From Moraxella sp. K1664 (GTDB lineage Bacteria; Pseudomonadota; Gammaproteobacteria; Pseudomonadales; Moraxellaceae), in the NCBI RefSeq assembly GCF_039693965.1, contig NZ_CP155576.1:930001-994000 (forward strand): a DNA stretch of 64,000 bases, in the 5' to 3' direction. Both the position numbers and the translations under genes were made by a program. The notes beneath the pieces are model-generated. The model saw nothing but the letters and a program-made list of their open reading frames with translations, was not told the DNA's origin and ran no database searches. Of this stretch, positions 47,236 through 57,251 are shown in pieces; position 1 is the first letter of the stretch, and every line of letters begins with the position of its first letter.

Positions 47236-47254
47236 GGGCGTGTGCAACACGCCC
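47236..47254. repeat. Short dispersed palindrome
   Basis: GGGCGTGT GCA ACACGCCC, an 8-base perfect stem. Related GGCGTG-centred palindromes are at 26242, 59797 and 59838. Confidence 0.65.
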
Positions 47255-47408
47255 CTACAAAGGCATTATTTAAAGAGATAAAATTGATATGAATTGGGGT
47301 TAATTTACCATAATGTACTATTATTGCTTTAAATATTTGGTTTGGGTTAAAGCTTGGCAAATGTGTGTCATGCTTTTTTATTGCCCTAATATTTGTTATA
47401 ATGTTACC

Positions 47409-47506
47409 AACTTGACGGAGTGCAACCCAAAGTTGCCGAGATTGTGGTTATGCCACAAAATCCGTTGAACCTGATGCGGTTCGTACCGCCGTAGGAAATC
47501 AAGTTT
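47409..47506 (+). ncRNA. TPP riboswitch (THI element)
   Basis: The leader of thiC has the conserved thiamine-pyrophosphate aptamer parts in order: GGAGTGC at the start, GCCGAGATTG in the pyrimidine-sensing arm, and GAACCTGATGCGG with TCGTACCGCCGTAGG in the pyrophosphate arm. The spacing before thiC (about 110 bases) leaves room for an expression platform, which is seen as a terminator at 47530. Confidence 0.92.
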
Positions 47507-47529
47507 TCAAAATCTTAAAAATTCTGTAT

Positions 47530-47557
47530 ATTATTGATTGATATCAATAATTCTTTT
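47530..47557 (+). terminator. Expression-platform terminator of the TPP riboswitch
   Basis: ATTATTGAT (47530-47538) pairs with ATCAATAAT (47543-47551) around a four-base loop and is followed by TCTTTTTC. Formation would stop transcription before thiC when TPP is bound. Confidence 0.75.
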
Positions 47558-47595
47558 TCATCATAAGATTTTTGATGGCTTGATTTGTTTATTAG

Positions 47596-49479
<1,884 letters not shown>

Positions 49480-49512
49480 TGATAGATTGCAATAAGGAAA
49501 AAGGGCTTAGGG

Positions 49513-50163
49513 TCAATCATCGCCCCTAGCTCTCACCTTGCTTATCGCATTGTGTCCGTCATCACTTATCATCAGATAGACTTCGCAGTTTTTGGGGCGG
49601 ACGGCAAGCTCAAATTCTCTAAATTTTATCATGTTAAACAGGCGTGGACACTCGCCCCCATGATAGCCAAGCATAAGTTGCCACATGAGCATACCCAGCC
49701 ACATACCATGCGTAAAGACCACATAAGTACCGTCTGGTAAGACATCAAACACATCACGCACCGCCTTAACACGCTCTGCAAGGTTCACAAAATTATCGGT
49801 CGTGGGGCTGTCGGTGTGGGCTTTGTCGTTAGTTACCCAGTAGTCGTCCGCCATTTTGACGATTTGGGGCAGGGTTAAATCCTTGATATGCTCATAATCT
49901 AGGTAATTAAACTCCCGCAAATCATCAATCTGCACAGGAGTCATGCTCGTCCTATCCAAATAAGGCTGTGCCGTCTGGTGCGTGCGAATGTAGGACGATA
50001 CAAAGACCTTATCAGGCGTGGGGACGTGTGTGATGAGCCAGTCCGCCACGTCTGTGGCTTGGGTCTGTCCGAGCTTGGTAATGGCAATCTCGTGGTTTGG
50101 GCGAATGGCGTGTCCTGCGTTGGATTCGGATTGGGCGTGGCGGATTAGGTAGAATTTTTTCAT
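49513..50163 (-). CDS. Histidine phosphatase family protein
   Basis: A 216-residue protein of the phosphoglycerate-mutase-like superfamily. The phosphohistidine loop LIRHAQSESN is at residues 6-15, a Glu-containing DLREFNYLDY near residue 85 and the second catalytic His in YVVFTHGMWLGML. The overall pattern is of broad-specificity or regulatory phosphatases, and the true substrate is unknown. It converges on thiC with only 33 bases between the stops. Confidence 0.88.
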   Translation of the reverse strand: MKKFYLIRHAQSESNAGHAIRPNHEIAITKLGQTQATDVADWLITHVPTPDKVFVSSYIRTHQTAQPYLDRTSMTPVQIDDLREFNYLDYEHIKDLTLPQIVKMADDYWVTNDKAHTDSPTTDNFVNLAERVKAVRDVFDVLPDGTYVVFTHGMWLGMLMWQLMLGYHGGECPRLFNMIKFREFELAVRPKNCEVYLMISDDGHNAISKVRARGDD

Positions 50164-50353
50164 GGTGTTTGGTTTTGGACTTATCTTTGATTTTGGGGGC
50201 TAGCAGTATGATGATTGTAGCGTGATTATTGTAAAAATGCAATGAATGGGCGTGGGTTTGGGCGGTGCGTGGTGTGTATTTATGACTGAACAAAAAACCA
50301 ACGCCATGTTGGATTTTTTGTTGCTTTGAAGTAGTTTGTACGCTGTTTTGGCA

Positions 50354-50731
50354 TTATTTTGCTGTTAGCATTCTAAATCCTGCATAACCCACAAAAACAA
50401 AAATGCTAACTGCCAATAACTGCCCTACACTTATGGATTTGCCTATGATAAGTCCATAAATCAACCCAACAAAAACAACCCCGACCCACAACACCGCAAG
50501 CCCTGCAAATATCATTCGCCACGCCCTGCCAAATACGCCCAATTCATGAAGTGGCGTAAATTGCTTGGGTAGGATAATGTCGGTATTAAAAATAGCGATG
50601 AGTATTAGCATTATATTTATAAGGGATAAAACAATGGCTTTGCCATTTTGAATATTGCCTTCTGTCATTATTTTTACCATAAATAGAATATAAATAAGAG
50701 CGATAAGACAACGGATAATGCTAAATTTCAT
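50354..50731 (-). CDS. Small integral membrane protein, unknown
   Basis: A 125-residue protein with about four hydrophobic segments. ATG at 50731 is chosen because GGA lies 8 bases upstream; a TTG at 50743 would add four residues. No family was recognised. It ends in YAGFRMLTAK. Confidence 0.6.
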   Translation of the reverse strand: MKFSIIRCLIALIYILFMVKIMTEGNIQNGKAIVLSLINIMLILIAIFNTDIILPKQFTPLHELGVFGRAWRMIFAGLAVLWVGVVFVGLIYGLIIGKSISVGQLLAVSIFVFVGYAGFRMLTAK

Positions 50732-50756
50732 GGTATTTTCCAAGATTATTCAGTTG

Positions 50757-50914
50757 GGCGTAGAGTACATATCACGCACCTTTTATACAATAAAATAACC
50801 CAAATTTGATAATTTCACAAGGGAGAATTGCAATTTACTTCCTGTCAATTTATCCAAAAACCTTATCTATTAAAAATACCTAAAAACATATTGGTGCGTA
50901 TTACGCACCCTACC
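50757..50914. mobile_element. Inverted-repeat element, family B
   Basis: About 158 bases, starting GGCGTAGAGTACATATCACG and ending GGTGCGTATTACGCACCCTACC. A second near-identical copy is at 51729-51889 and a partial one at 53004. No gene is inside; the ends are loosely inverted (GCGTGATATG against CATATTGGTGCG). It abuts the transposase C-terminal fragment at 50920. Confidence 0.75.
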
Positions 50915-50919
50915 ATACT

Positions 50920-51184
50920 ATCAGTTTGTCATCGCTGATAAAGGCTATATAGGTCTTGAACACAAAGGACTTATATAGCCTTTATCAAAAAGCACAAAAA
51001 CAAACCCCAAGACAAAGAGATAACACAGATTAACAAAGCCATTGGTAAAAGACGTATCATCATAGAACACATCAATGGCAAATTAAAAGTGTTTAAAATA
51101 CTAAGCACCACCTACCGCAACCACCAAAGAAGGTTTAACCTAAGGGTGAATTTGATTGCGGGGATTGTGAATAAGATGGTTTAG
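50920..51184 (+). pseudogene. IS5-type transposase, C-terminal remnant
   Basis: Reading pieces in two frames gives FVIADKGYIGLEHKG and then KRRIIIEHINGKLKVFK, YRNHQRRFNLRVNLIAGI to a TAG at 51184. These are the last DDE-region segments of an IS5-like transposase. At least one frameshift is present and the front half is missing here; a matching front half is found at 51600. Confidence 0.75.
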
Positions 51185-51347
51185 TTTCGCAAGGGGTCTA
51201 TTGATTATTTTTAAGTTACAGGGGTGAATTGTAATTCTCCCCTGTAAAAATTAATGACTTATATAAAGTTGAGAGTGAAATTAAGATTCTCAATCATTAT
51301 GGAATAGACTATTCTTTGGTTGTTTGTCAATATGCTCCTTACAATCT
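51185..51347. other. Non-coding stretch with palindrome of family C
   Basis: Contains ACAGGGG and CCCCTGT around GAATTGTAATTC (51218-51245), a long imperfect palindrome, followed by a tail like TTAATGACTTATATAAAGTTGAGAG. The same palindrome and tail type recurs at 60537 and 63934. Confidence 0.6.
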
Positions 51348-51533
51348 TTATGATTTTTTGATATATCTCATGATATGCCCGTGCAATAGATTAGCAATTC
51401 TTTTGCTGAAATACATAAAAATACTCATAATAATCAAATATATATAAATTGATATCTGGGTATTTATATAAACAAAACCCATAAATACATATACAATGCA
51501 TATCAGTAGTAGATAAAATAAGCTATTGCTCAT
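51348..51533 (-). CDS. Possible small membrane protein
   Basis: A 61-codon frame with two hydrophobic segments and a basic end (HIMRYIKKS). GGAAA is found 6-10 bases before its ATG. It has no recognised relatives and lies in an AT-rich scrap zone, so it may be chance. Confidence 0.3.
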   Translation of the reverse strand: MSNSLFYLLLICIVYVFMGFVYINTQISIYIYLIIMSIFMYFSKRIANLLHGHIMRYIKKS

Positions 51534-51599
51534 AAATAAATTTCCTTTTCTTTTCTAAATAGCCCACCTGCAAAACCCCTCCCATGCTAAAATACCTCA

Positions 51600-51728
51600 A
51601 TGAACTACGAAGCATCCACACACTTATCTGATGAGAAGTTTAAACGCTTAATTGGCGTTGAGCGAGAAGTCTTTAACAGCATGCTTGCTTGTTTAGAGCA
51701 AGCACAAGCGACCATACACAAAAAAGGT
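51600..51728 (+). pseudogene. IS5-type transposase, N-terminal remnant
   Basis: Starts MNYEASTHLSDEKFKRLIG and continues EREVFNSMLACLEQAQ to HKKGG, the normal N-terminus of an IS5-like (DDE) transposase. It is cut by the family B element at 51729. The C-terminal counterpart lies upstream at 50920, in the same orientation but reversed order. Confidence 0.78.
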
Positions 51729-51889
51729 GGTAGGCGTAGAGTGCATATCACGCACCTTTTATACAATAAAATAACCCAAATTTGATAATTTCACAAGGGC
51801 GAATTGCAATTTTCCCCTACAAATTTATCCAAAAACCTTATCTATTAAAAATACCTAAAAACATATTGGTGCGTGTTACGCACCCTACC
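51729..51889. mobile_element. Inverted-repeat element, family B
   Basis: 161 bases, GGTAGGCGTAGAGTGCATAT to GTGCGTGTTACGCACCCTACC, so the outermost GGTAGG and CCTACC are inverted. It is inserted in the transposase front half. Near-identical to the copy at 50757. Confidence 0.8.
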
Positions 51890-51926
51890 ATTACTGAACC
51901 TCTTTCAAGTAGTTTAACAACCATGA

Positions 51927-52385
51927 CTATTCTCCTACTGAGTTAATTTTAATAAGATAAGGTATTTTCTTATCTCGTACTTTTTTACCAAAATCTTCGT
52001 AATATTCTGTGCTGTATGTTAAACATACCAAATCACCTTGTTTGGCATTTTTTAACATTTTTTTATTTTCTTGATAGAGATCAGATTTTGATTTTGCAAG
52101 ATTTGCATTTCTGACAAAATGCAACTCCTTACCATGATTATTTTTAATTGAAAAATAATCAATGTTTCTATTTCTAGGGTCATCAGAATCAGGGGAGGAA
52201 TACAAATCAATCAAATGTCCACACTCATCTTTTGACGCTGATTGGAGTTTTTTTGTTTCATTGGGTTTTAAGTAGAAATAATAAACAGCAGAGAAAAATA
52301 AAGCCATCACAACAATAAAAATGATTTGCTCTTTAAAAGACTGCACAAGATGTTCTGTTGAGCCGTATTCTGGTTCTTTTGACAT
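51927..52385 (-). CDS. Hypothetical single-pass membrane protein
   Basis: A 152-residue protein with a polar start of 19 residues, one membrane helix (IIFIVVMALFFSAVYYFYL) and a Lys-rich extracytoplasmic domain with two Cys (DECGHLID and VCLTYS). No family was recognised. A second small membrane gene pair lies upstream on the same strand, so they may be one unit. Confidence 0.55.
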   Translation of the reverse strand: MSKEPEYGSTEHLVQSFKEQIIFIVVMALFFSAVYYFYLKPNETKKLQSASKDECGHLIDLYSSPDSDDPRNRNIDYFSIKNNHGKELHFVRNANLAKSKSDLYQENKKMLKNAKQGDLVCLTYSTEYYEDFGKKVRDKKIPYLIKINSVGE

Positions 52386-52446
52386 ATAGTTTATTCCCAG
52401 TAATTGGCAGTAACACCAAACTTTAACTTAGCGTAATTAAATGCTG

Positions 52447-52692
52447 TCATTTTGCTTGCTCCTTATCTTTGCTAAAAATTAAATCAATATAGATAAAAAA
52501 TATGATAAAAATCCAAAATAAATCTACATACCCACTTTTTCTTTCAAAGTGTTTTTTTACTCTACCTATATCACTCTTTGGCGTAGAAACATAGATAATT
52601 TCTTGGGTCGTTTGGTTGACAAACTTACCTCTAAGGATAATAACATCATTAATATTATTATTCTTTCTATCTGTAAACGAGACAATACTCAC
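52447..52692 (-). CDS. Hypothetical membrane protein, possible second half of a split gene
   Basis: An 81-residue frame with a polar start (SIVSFTDRKNNNIND) and a C-terminal membrane helix (LFWIFIIFFIYIDLIF). Its ATG overlaps the stop of the 93-residue frame by 4 bases (ATGA). Either the two are translationally coupled or they are one gene broken by a frameshift. Confidence 0.5.
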   Translation of the reverse strand: MSIVSFTDRKNNNINDVIILRGKFVNQTTQEIIYVSTPKSDIGRVKKHFERKSGYVDLFWIFIIFFIYIDLIFSKDKEQAK

Positions 52693-52970
52693 ACCATAAC
52701 CAGTAAAATCATAGCCAAAATTTTTTTATCAGAGCAAAGGGCATTTTCTGTGCCAACAAACTCGCCACATTTTGCACTATATGCCCTACCATGATTATCC
52801 CTGACATAGACTCTTGCAACTTTTTTATTATTGACATTATAAGACAAACCATCAGGTAGGGTAATTGGAATGTGTTTAGCACCCTGCACAACATTAGTAA
52901 TGGGCTTTATAGATAAAATGATTGGTATGGGTAATAAAATAAAAAATAACCGTATTCTATTCTTTCTCAT
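52689..52970 (-). CDS. Hypothetical exported protein, possible first half of a split gene
   Basis: A 93-residue frame with an N-terminal hydrophobic segment (LFFILLPIPIILSI) and an extracytoplasmic part with two Cys (AKCGEFVG, ALCSDK), ending in another hydrophobic stretch (ILAMILLVMV). No family was recognised. It continues into the next frame through an ATGA overlap. Confidence 0.5.
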   Translation of the reverse strand: MRKNRIRLFFILLPIPIILSIKPITNVVQGAKHIPITLPDGLSYNVNNKKVARVYVRDNHGRAYSAKCGEFVGTENALCSDKKILAMILLVMV

Positions 52971-53003
52971 CTTAAAACTACACTCATTATCAAATTAACT
53001 AGT

Positions 53004-53115
53004 GGTAGGCGTAGGGTACATACCACGCACTTTTTTTATACAATAAAACAACCTAAATTTGATAATTTCACAAGGGCGAATATCATTCGCCCCTGCACGT
53101 TCAAATTTTAAAATA
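53004..53115. mobile_element. Partial copy of inverted-repeat element family B
   Basis: Begins GGTAGGCGTAGGGTACATAC and follows family B up to the AATTTCACAAGGGCGAAT part. It then runs into a different palindrome (GGGCGAATATCATTCGCCC, about 53075-53093) and AT-rich sequence; the family B right end is lost. Confidence 0.65.
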
Positions 53116-53133
53116 TATCTTTATTGGGTTCTG

Positions 53134-53253
53134 GTTCAAAAAGTATGCTACAAGGAAAACCGTTCGTGGTGAGCTTGTCGAACCATAACGGTTTTCCTGC
53201 CCTTCGACAGGCTCAGGGTGAACGGAAAACCTAGTTCAGCATACTTTTTAGAC
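53134..53253. mobile_element. Small element with IS1-remnant-type ends
   Basis: Ends are TTCAAAAAGTATGCTA and AGCATACTTTTTAGAC, inverted repeats that match the end found behind the IS1 transposase remnant at 38648. Inside is a second inverted pair, GGAAAACCGTT and AACGGTTTTCC. There is also the widely seen motif CTTCGACAGGCTCAGGG with its complement-like GTGAGCTTGTCGAA. About 120 bases, no gene; probably mobilised by IS1-type transposase. Confidence 0.65.
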
Positions 53254-53313
53254 TACTACCCTTTATTGAATATCTTTCATTTAAAAGCGTGTGATACACA
53301 CCCCACAAAATGC

Positions 53314-55548
53314 CTAATTCTCCACTTTTTCTGCTTTTTCCACACGCTCCACGCCTATCCCCACCACACTCAAAAACCCCTTTGGCAATGCTCCGCCACG
53401 CCCTGCACGTTTGCCCTGATAGCTTGCCCAGTCGGCAGGTTTTAGGGTAAGTGTACGCTTATTGGTGCGAATGATGAGATTGTCCGTGTCAGCTAAGGCA
53501 CACACTGCCACCAGCGTTTCGTTGTCTTTTAGGCTCATGAGTTTGTTGCCCTTGCCCTTTGCCAGTACGGGCAATTCATCACGGTTAAAGATAAGCAGAT
53601 TTCCGCCACTACTCACCACCGCAATGTGCGTGGCGTTGTCCACAGGGGCAAATGGCAACAGGGTCGCCTCGCCCAGATTGACCACCGCTTTACCTGCTTT
53701 TTGGGCGGTGTCTAGCCCTTTGGTGTCGGTGATAAAGCCATAGCCTTGACTGCTGGCTAGGATAATGGGATAACTGCCAAATAGGGCTTGCTCAATTTTT
53801 ACGCCATTTACCAAATTAAGCATACTGCTAATCGGCTCACCCTGCCCACGAGCGGACGGCAGACTTGCCGTGTCTAGCCCATAGCTACGCCCCATGTTGT
53901 CAAGCATGATGAGTCGCTCCCCCGTCTTGCCAAGGGCGTGCGTGGCGTACTCATCGCCTGTGCGAAAGTTTAGGGCGACAGGGTCAATCTCATGCCCTTT
54001 TGCCATGCGAATCCAGCCTGCCTTTGAGATGATGACAGTTACGCTCTCGCTCGGGGTCAGCTCGGACGCTTTGATGGCGACAGACTCTTCACGCTCCACG
54101 ACAGGCGATTTGCGTTTATCGCCATGCGTTTTCATGTCGGCGGTTAGCTCGTCTATGAGTAGGTTTGTTAGGCTATCGGGGTTATTCATTTGCTCGGCAA
54201 TGATAGCTCGCTCTTTTTGTAATTCATCTTGTTCGGCATTGAGTTCAATCTCTTCTAATTTGGCTAATTGGCGAAGTTTGATGTCAAGAATGGCGTCCGC
54301 TTGGGTATCGGACAGCCCATAACGGCTCATCAAGACCGCCTTGGGGTCGTCTTCGGTGCGAATGATGTGAATGACTTCATCAATGTGCAAATACGCAATG
54401 AGCAAACCTGCCAAGATGTGCAAGCGTTTGTCAATCTTATCAAGGCGGTTGGCAAGTCGTCTTAGCACCACACTACGGCGTGATGAGAGCCACTCGGATA
54501 GGATTTGTTTTAAATTTTTGACTTCGGGTTTGCCATTTAGTCCAATCATGTTCATATTGACCCGATAGGACGTTTCTAGGTCGGTCGTGGCAAACAGATG
54601 AACCATGATTTTGTCAATCTCAACCTTGCCCCGCTTAAACTCAATGACAATACGGCAAGCGTTCTCGTGGTCGGATTCGTCATTGATGTCATTGACCCAC
54701 GGCAGTTTTTTGTCGGTCATGAGTTTGGCAATCTGCTCAATGATTTTTGAGCCTGAGACTTGATAAGGCAAAGCGTCTATGATGACGGTGTTTTTGTCTT
54801 GTTTATCAATGTGATAAGTCGCTCGCATTTTGTAATTGCCACGCCCTGTTTCGTACATTTTGACAAGTTCATCTTTTGGCGTGATAATCTCGGCAGATGT
54901 CGGCAAATCAGGGGCAAGCACCGTTTTGCATAGCTCGGCTGTGCTGATGTCGGGGTTTTTTAGGAGCTTGATACACGCCTTGACGGTCTCGGTGAGATTG
55001 TGGGGCGGAATGTCGGTCGCCATACCCACGGCAATGCCTGTGGTGCCGTTTAGTAAGATGTTTGGCAAGCGAGCAGGGAGCGTGGCAGGCTCGCTCATCG
55101 TGCCGTCAAAGTTGGGGATAAAATCCACCGTACCTTCGCCAAGCTCGGATAACAGAGTGCTGGCGTAATTGCTCATCTTGGCTTCGGTGTATCGCATGGC
55201 GGCAAAGGATTTGGGGTCGTCAGGACTGCCCCAGTTGCCTTGCCCCATAACAAGCGGATAGCGGTAGCTAAACGGCTGTGCCATAAGCACCATGGCTTCA
55301 TAGCACGCTGTATCGCCGTGGGGGTGATATTTGCCCAGCACGTCGCCCACGGTGCGGGCGGATTTTTTGGGCTTGGCGGTGTGGCGAAGTCCTAGCTCAT
55401 TCATGGCGTAGATGATACGGCGTTGGACTGGCTTTAAGCCGTCAGCGATGTGCGGTAAGGCTCTGTCCATGATGACGTACATGGCGTAATTTAGGTAAGC
55501 AGATTCGGTAAATTCGGCAATGGAGCGGGTGTCAAAATCGGTTTTCAT
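53314..55548 (-). CDS. parC: DNA topoisomerase IV subunit A
   Basis: ParC cuts and rejoins DNA to decatenate daughter chromosomes. The 744-residue protein has the winged-helix breakage domain with Tyr120 in FAAMRYTEA and the quinolone-target region [15 protein letters not shown]. It also has [17 protein letters not shown] and a C-terminal beta-pinwheel. It is ParC and not GyrA because the GyrA box is absent and the length and [12 protein letters not shown] match ParC. Residue 80, Ser in E. coli, is Thr here; whether natural for the genus I cannot tell. Confidence 0.94.
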   Translation of the reverse strand: MKTDFDTRSIAEFTESAYLNYAMYVIMDRALPHIADGLKPVQRRIIYAMNELGLRHTAKPKKSARTVGDVLGKYHPHGDTACYEAMVLMAQPFSYRYPLVMGQGNWGSPDDPKSFAAMRYTEAKMSNYASTLLSELGEGTVDFIPNFDGTMSEPATLPARLPNILLNGTTGIAVGMATDIPPHNLTETVKACIKLLKNPDISTAELCKTVLAPDLPTSAEIITPKDELVKMYETGRGNYKMRATYHIDKQDKNTVIIDALPYQVSGSKIIEQIAKLMTDKKLPWVNDINDESDHENACRIVIEFKRGKVEIDKIMVHLFATTDLETSYRVNMNMIGLNGKPEVKNLKQILSEWLSSRRSVVLRRLANRLDKIDKRLHILAGLLIAYLHIDEVIHIIRTEDDPKAVLMSRYGLSDTQADAILDIKLRQLAKLEEIELNAEQDELQKERAIIAEQMNNPDSLTNLLIDELTADMKTHGDKRKSPVVEREESVAIKASELTPSESVTVIISKAGWIRMAKGHEIDPVALNFRTGDEYATHALGKTGERLIMLDNMGRSYGLDTASLPSARGQGEPISSMLNLVNGVKIEQALFGSYPIILASSQGYGFITDTKGLDTAQKAGKAVVNLGEATLLPFAPVDNATHIAVVSSGGNLLIFNRDELPVLAKGKGNKLMSLKDNETLVAVCALADTDNLIIRTNKRTLTLKPADWASYQGKRAGRGGALPKGFLSVVGIGVERVEKAEKVEN

Positions 55549-55660
55549 GGTGTGGTGTCAATAAAAATTTGGGGTATTGTAGCAAACTTAATAAAAAATG
55601 GCTATTTGTCAGGAGGCTAAAAATATCCCTACCCAACACCCTAAATTTGTGCTAATCTAA

Positions 55661-55867
55661 TAGGGCGTGCCTACCCTTTATAACACTATTTACAATATAG
55701 AAATATTTTAGAAAAAACTAATCGTTTTTGCATGAAAAATGGCTAAATCTTGTTTTTCATCGTCAAAAGCTCGTTTGATAGAATGGCTATCAAACTTCAC
55801 TTTTTCCTTGAAAAACGGGCGATTTTTCTCATTTTTCATTGCAAATACAAAAGGCAGGCACGCCCTA
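55661..55867. mobile_element. Small inverted-repeat element, family A, long form
   Basis: 207 bases, TAGGGCGTGCCTACCC to GGCAGGCACGCCCTA, in the gap between parC and the DksA-like gene. The internal hairpin is GATAG/CTATC-type with changes. Confidence 0.88.
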
Positions 55868-55922
55868 CCCAAATCCCTTATTTTATTAAGCCATTAGGTT
55901 TTATTAGCCATTAGGAGCTATC

Positions 55923-56246
55923 ATGGACATCAACAAACACAAAGCCGATTTGCTTGCCCTAAAAGCAGAGTATGAATACCGCATTGACAAAATTACCAAC
56001 CACCTAGAACACCCCCAAGATGAGCTAGGACATCATTGGGATGACCAAGCTGTTGCCGCCCAAGAGAATGATATGCGTAAAAATTTGCTCATCGAAGCCC
56101 AAGAAAACCTTGCCAAAGTCAATGTCGCTTTGTCTCGCATTGAAAACGACTTGTATGGCGAATGCAGTGAGTGCGGTGAAGAGATAGAAGAAGGGCGACT
56201 GGATGCGGTACCATATGCCACAGAGTGTATCAAGCACGCTAAGTAA
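55923..56246 (+). CDS. TraR/DksA-type zinc-finger protein
   Basis: A 107-residue protein with a helical N-terminus (coiled-coil type, LLALKAEYEYRIDKITNHLEH) and a C-terminal DksA/TraR zinc finger starting YGECSECGEEIEEGRL, with a second Cys in ATECIKHAK. Such proteins bind in the secondary channel of RNA polymerase. The second zinc half is C-x2-H. The relA gene lies close by but in another unit; RelA and DksA act together in the stringent response in E. coli, though this is a short homologue and not the main DksA. Confidence 0.85.
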   Translation: MDINKHKADLLALKAEYEYRIDKITNHLEHPQDELGHHWDDQAVAAQENDMRKNLLIEAQENLAKVNVALSRIENDLYGECSECGEEIEEGRLDAVPYATECIKHAK

Positions 56247-56287
56247 ACATATTGCTATTTTTTATTTTTTACTCCAAGGACGTTATT

Positions 56288-57136
56288 ATGAGAAAATCTT
56301 ATCTTTTTGCCCTGCCGATGGCAATTGGCTTGTTCGGCTGTAATCAGCAAGCTCCCACTCCTGAACCAAAACCTGCTGACAGTGCCACGACCAGTCAGTC
56401 CACGCCTGCCCCTGAGTCTGCCAATGACCTACCAGTGGACGCTCCTGTGGTACACGTGGCGATGACAGGCATTGATGAGCCGTTTACTTTTAAAGATGAA
56501 AAAGGCTCGCTCACAGGGCTAGAATATGACATCATGCAAGCGGTGGCAAACTCACAAGGGCTAAAAGTTGACCCGATTATCGTCTCACCAAACAACCTAT
56601 TATCAGGACTGGACACCCAAAGCTATGATTTGGTGATTGCGGTCATGGGTTATACCGATGAGCGTGCGTCTAAATATGGTGTTTCTAAGCCGTATTTCTC
56701 ATCACCATCAGCGATTATGCACATCAAACCTGAACTGACCATTAATAGCTACAAGGATTTGGCGGGCATGAATGTGGTGGTCGGCGGTGGTTCGTTCCAC
56801 GAAAAAGACCTAAAAGCGATGGGAACAGCCAAATCAGTTGAAGCTCTTGACAGCACTTATTTGATGTTCCAAGGCATGGTACAGGGCAAATATGACGCCA
56901 TCATCCAAGACCAAACCATGCTCCAATATACAGCAACCAAATACCCTGATGTCAAAACCACCATCTCGCCTTATTATGCCGATGAAAAAGAAGGTAATGA
57001 CGATGTTGTCATGATTATGCACAAAGACAACACCGAACTGCTTGAAAAAATCAATCAAGGCATTGATGAGATTAAAGCCAATGGTAAGCTTGATGAGATT
57101 TCTCAAAAATGGCTGAACGCACCTGCACCAAAATGA
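56288..57136 (+). CDS. Family 3 solute-binding lipoprotein, amino-acid type
   Basis: A 282-residue lipoprotein with lipobox LFGC (ATG 56288; earlier codons have no signal). The mature protein opens with a Pro/Ala/Ser-rich tether and then the binding fold (AMTGIDEPFTFKDEKG, LTGLEYDIMQAVANSQGL, VVGGGSFHEKDL). Family 3 proteins feed amino acids or similar ligands to ABC permeases; no permease is adjacent. A strong terminator follows. Confidence 0.88.
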   Translation: MRKSYLFALPMAIGLFGCNQQAPTPEPKPADSATTSQSTPAPESANDLPVDAPVVHVAMTGIDEPFTFKDEKGSLTGLEYDIMQAVANSQGLKVDPIIVSPNNLLSGLDTQSYDLVIAVMGYTDERASKYGVSKPYFSSPSAIMHIKPELTINSYKDLAGMNVVVGGGSFHEKDLKAMGTAKSVEALDSTYLMFQGMVQGKYDAIIQDQTMLQYTATKYPDVKTTISPYYADEKEGNDDVVMIMHKDNTELLEKINQGIDEIKANGKLDEISQKWLNAPAPK

Positions 57137-57184
57137 TTTGACAAGATTTTGGAAATCATCCATTAATTTTCCCAATCATCAAAC

Positions 57185-57217
57185 AAAAAACGGTTCAATC
57201 GCATGAACCGTTTTTTA
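57185..57217. terminator. Bidirectional Rho-independent terminator
   Basis: AAAAAACGGTTCA and TGAACCGTTTTTT are perfectly complementary with loop ATCGCA. A-tract and T-tract on both sides mean it serves the binding protein gene and relA, which converge here. Confidence 0.9.
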
Positions 57218-57251
57218 TGGTCAAGTGTTTAGGGTAGGCACGCTCTAAATC

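Noticed and set aside
57229-57246. Further family A end (AGGGTAGGCACGCTCTA) before relA
   Set aside because: Only one degenerate end is visible; no partner end within 300 bases.
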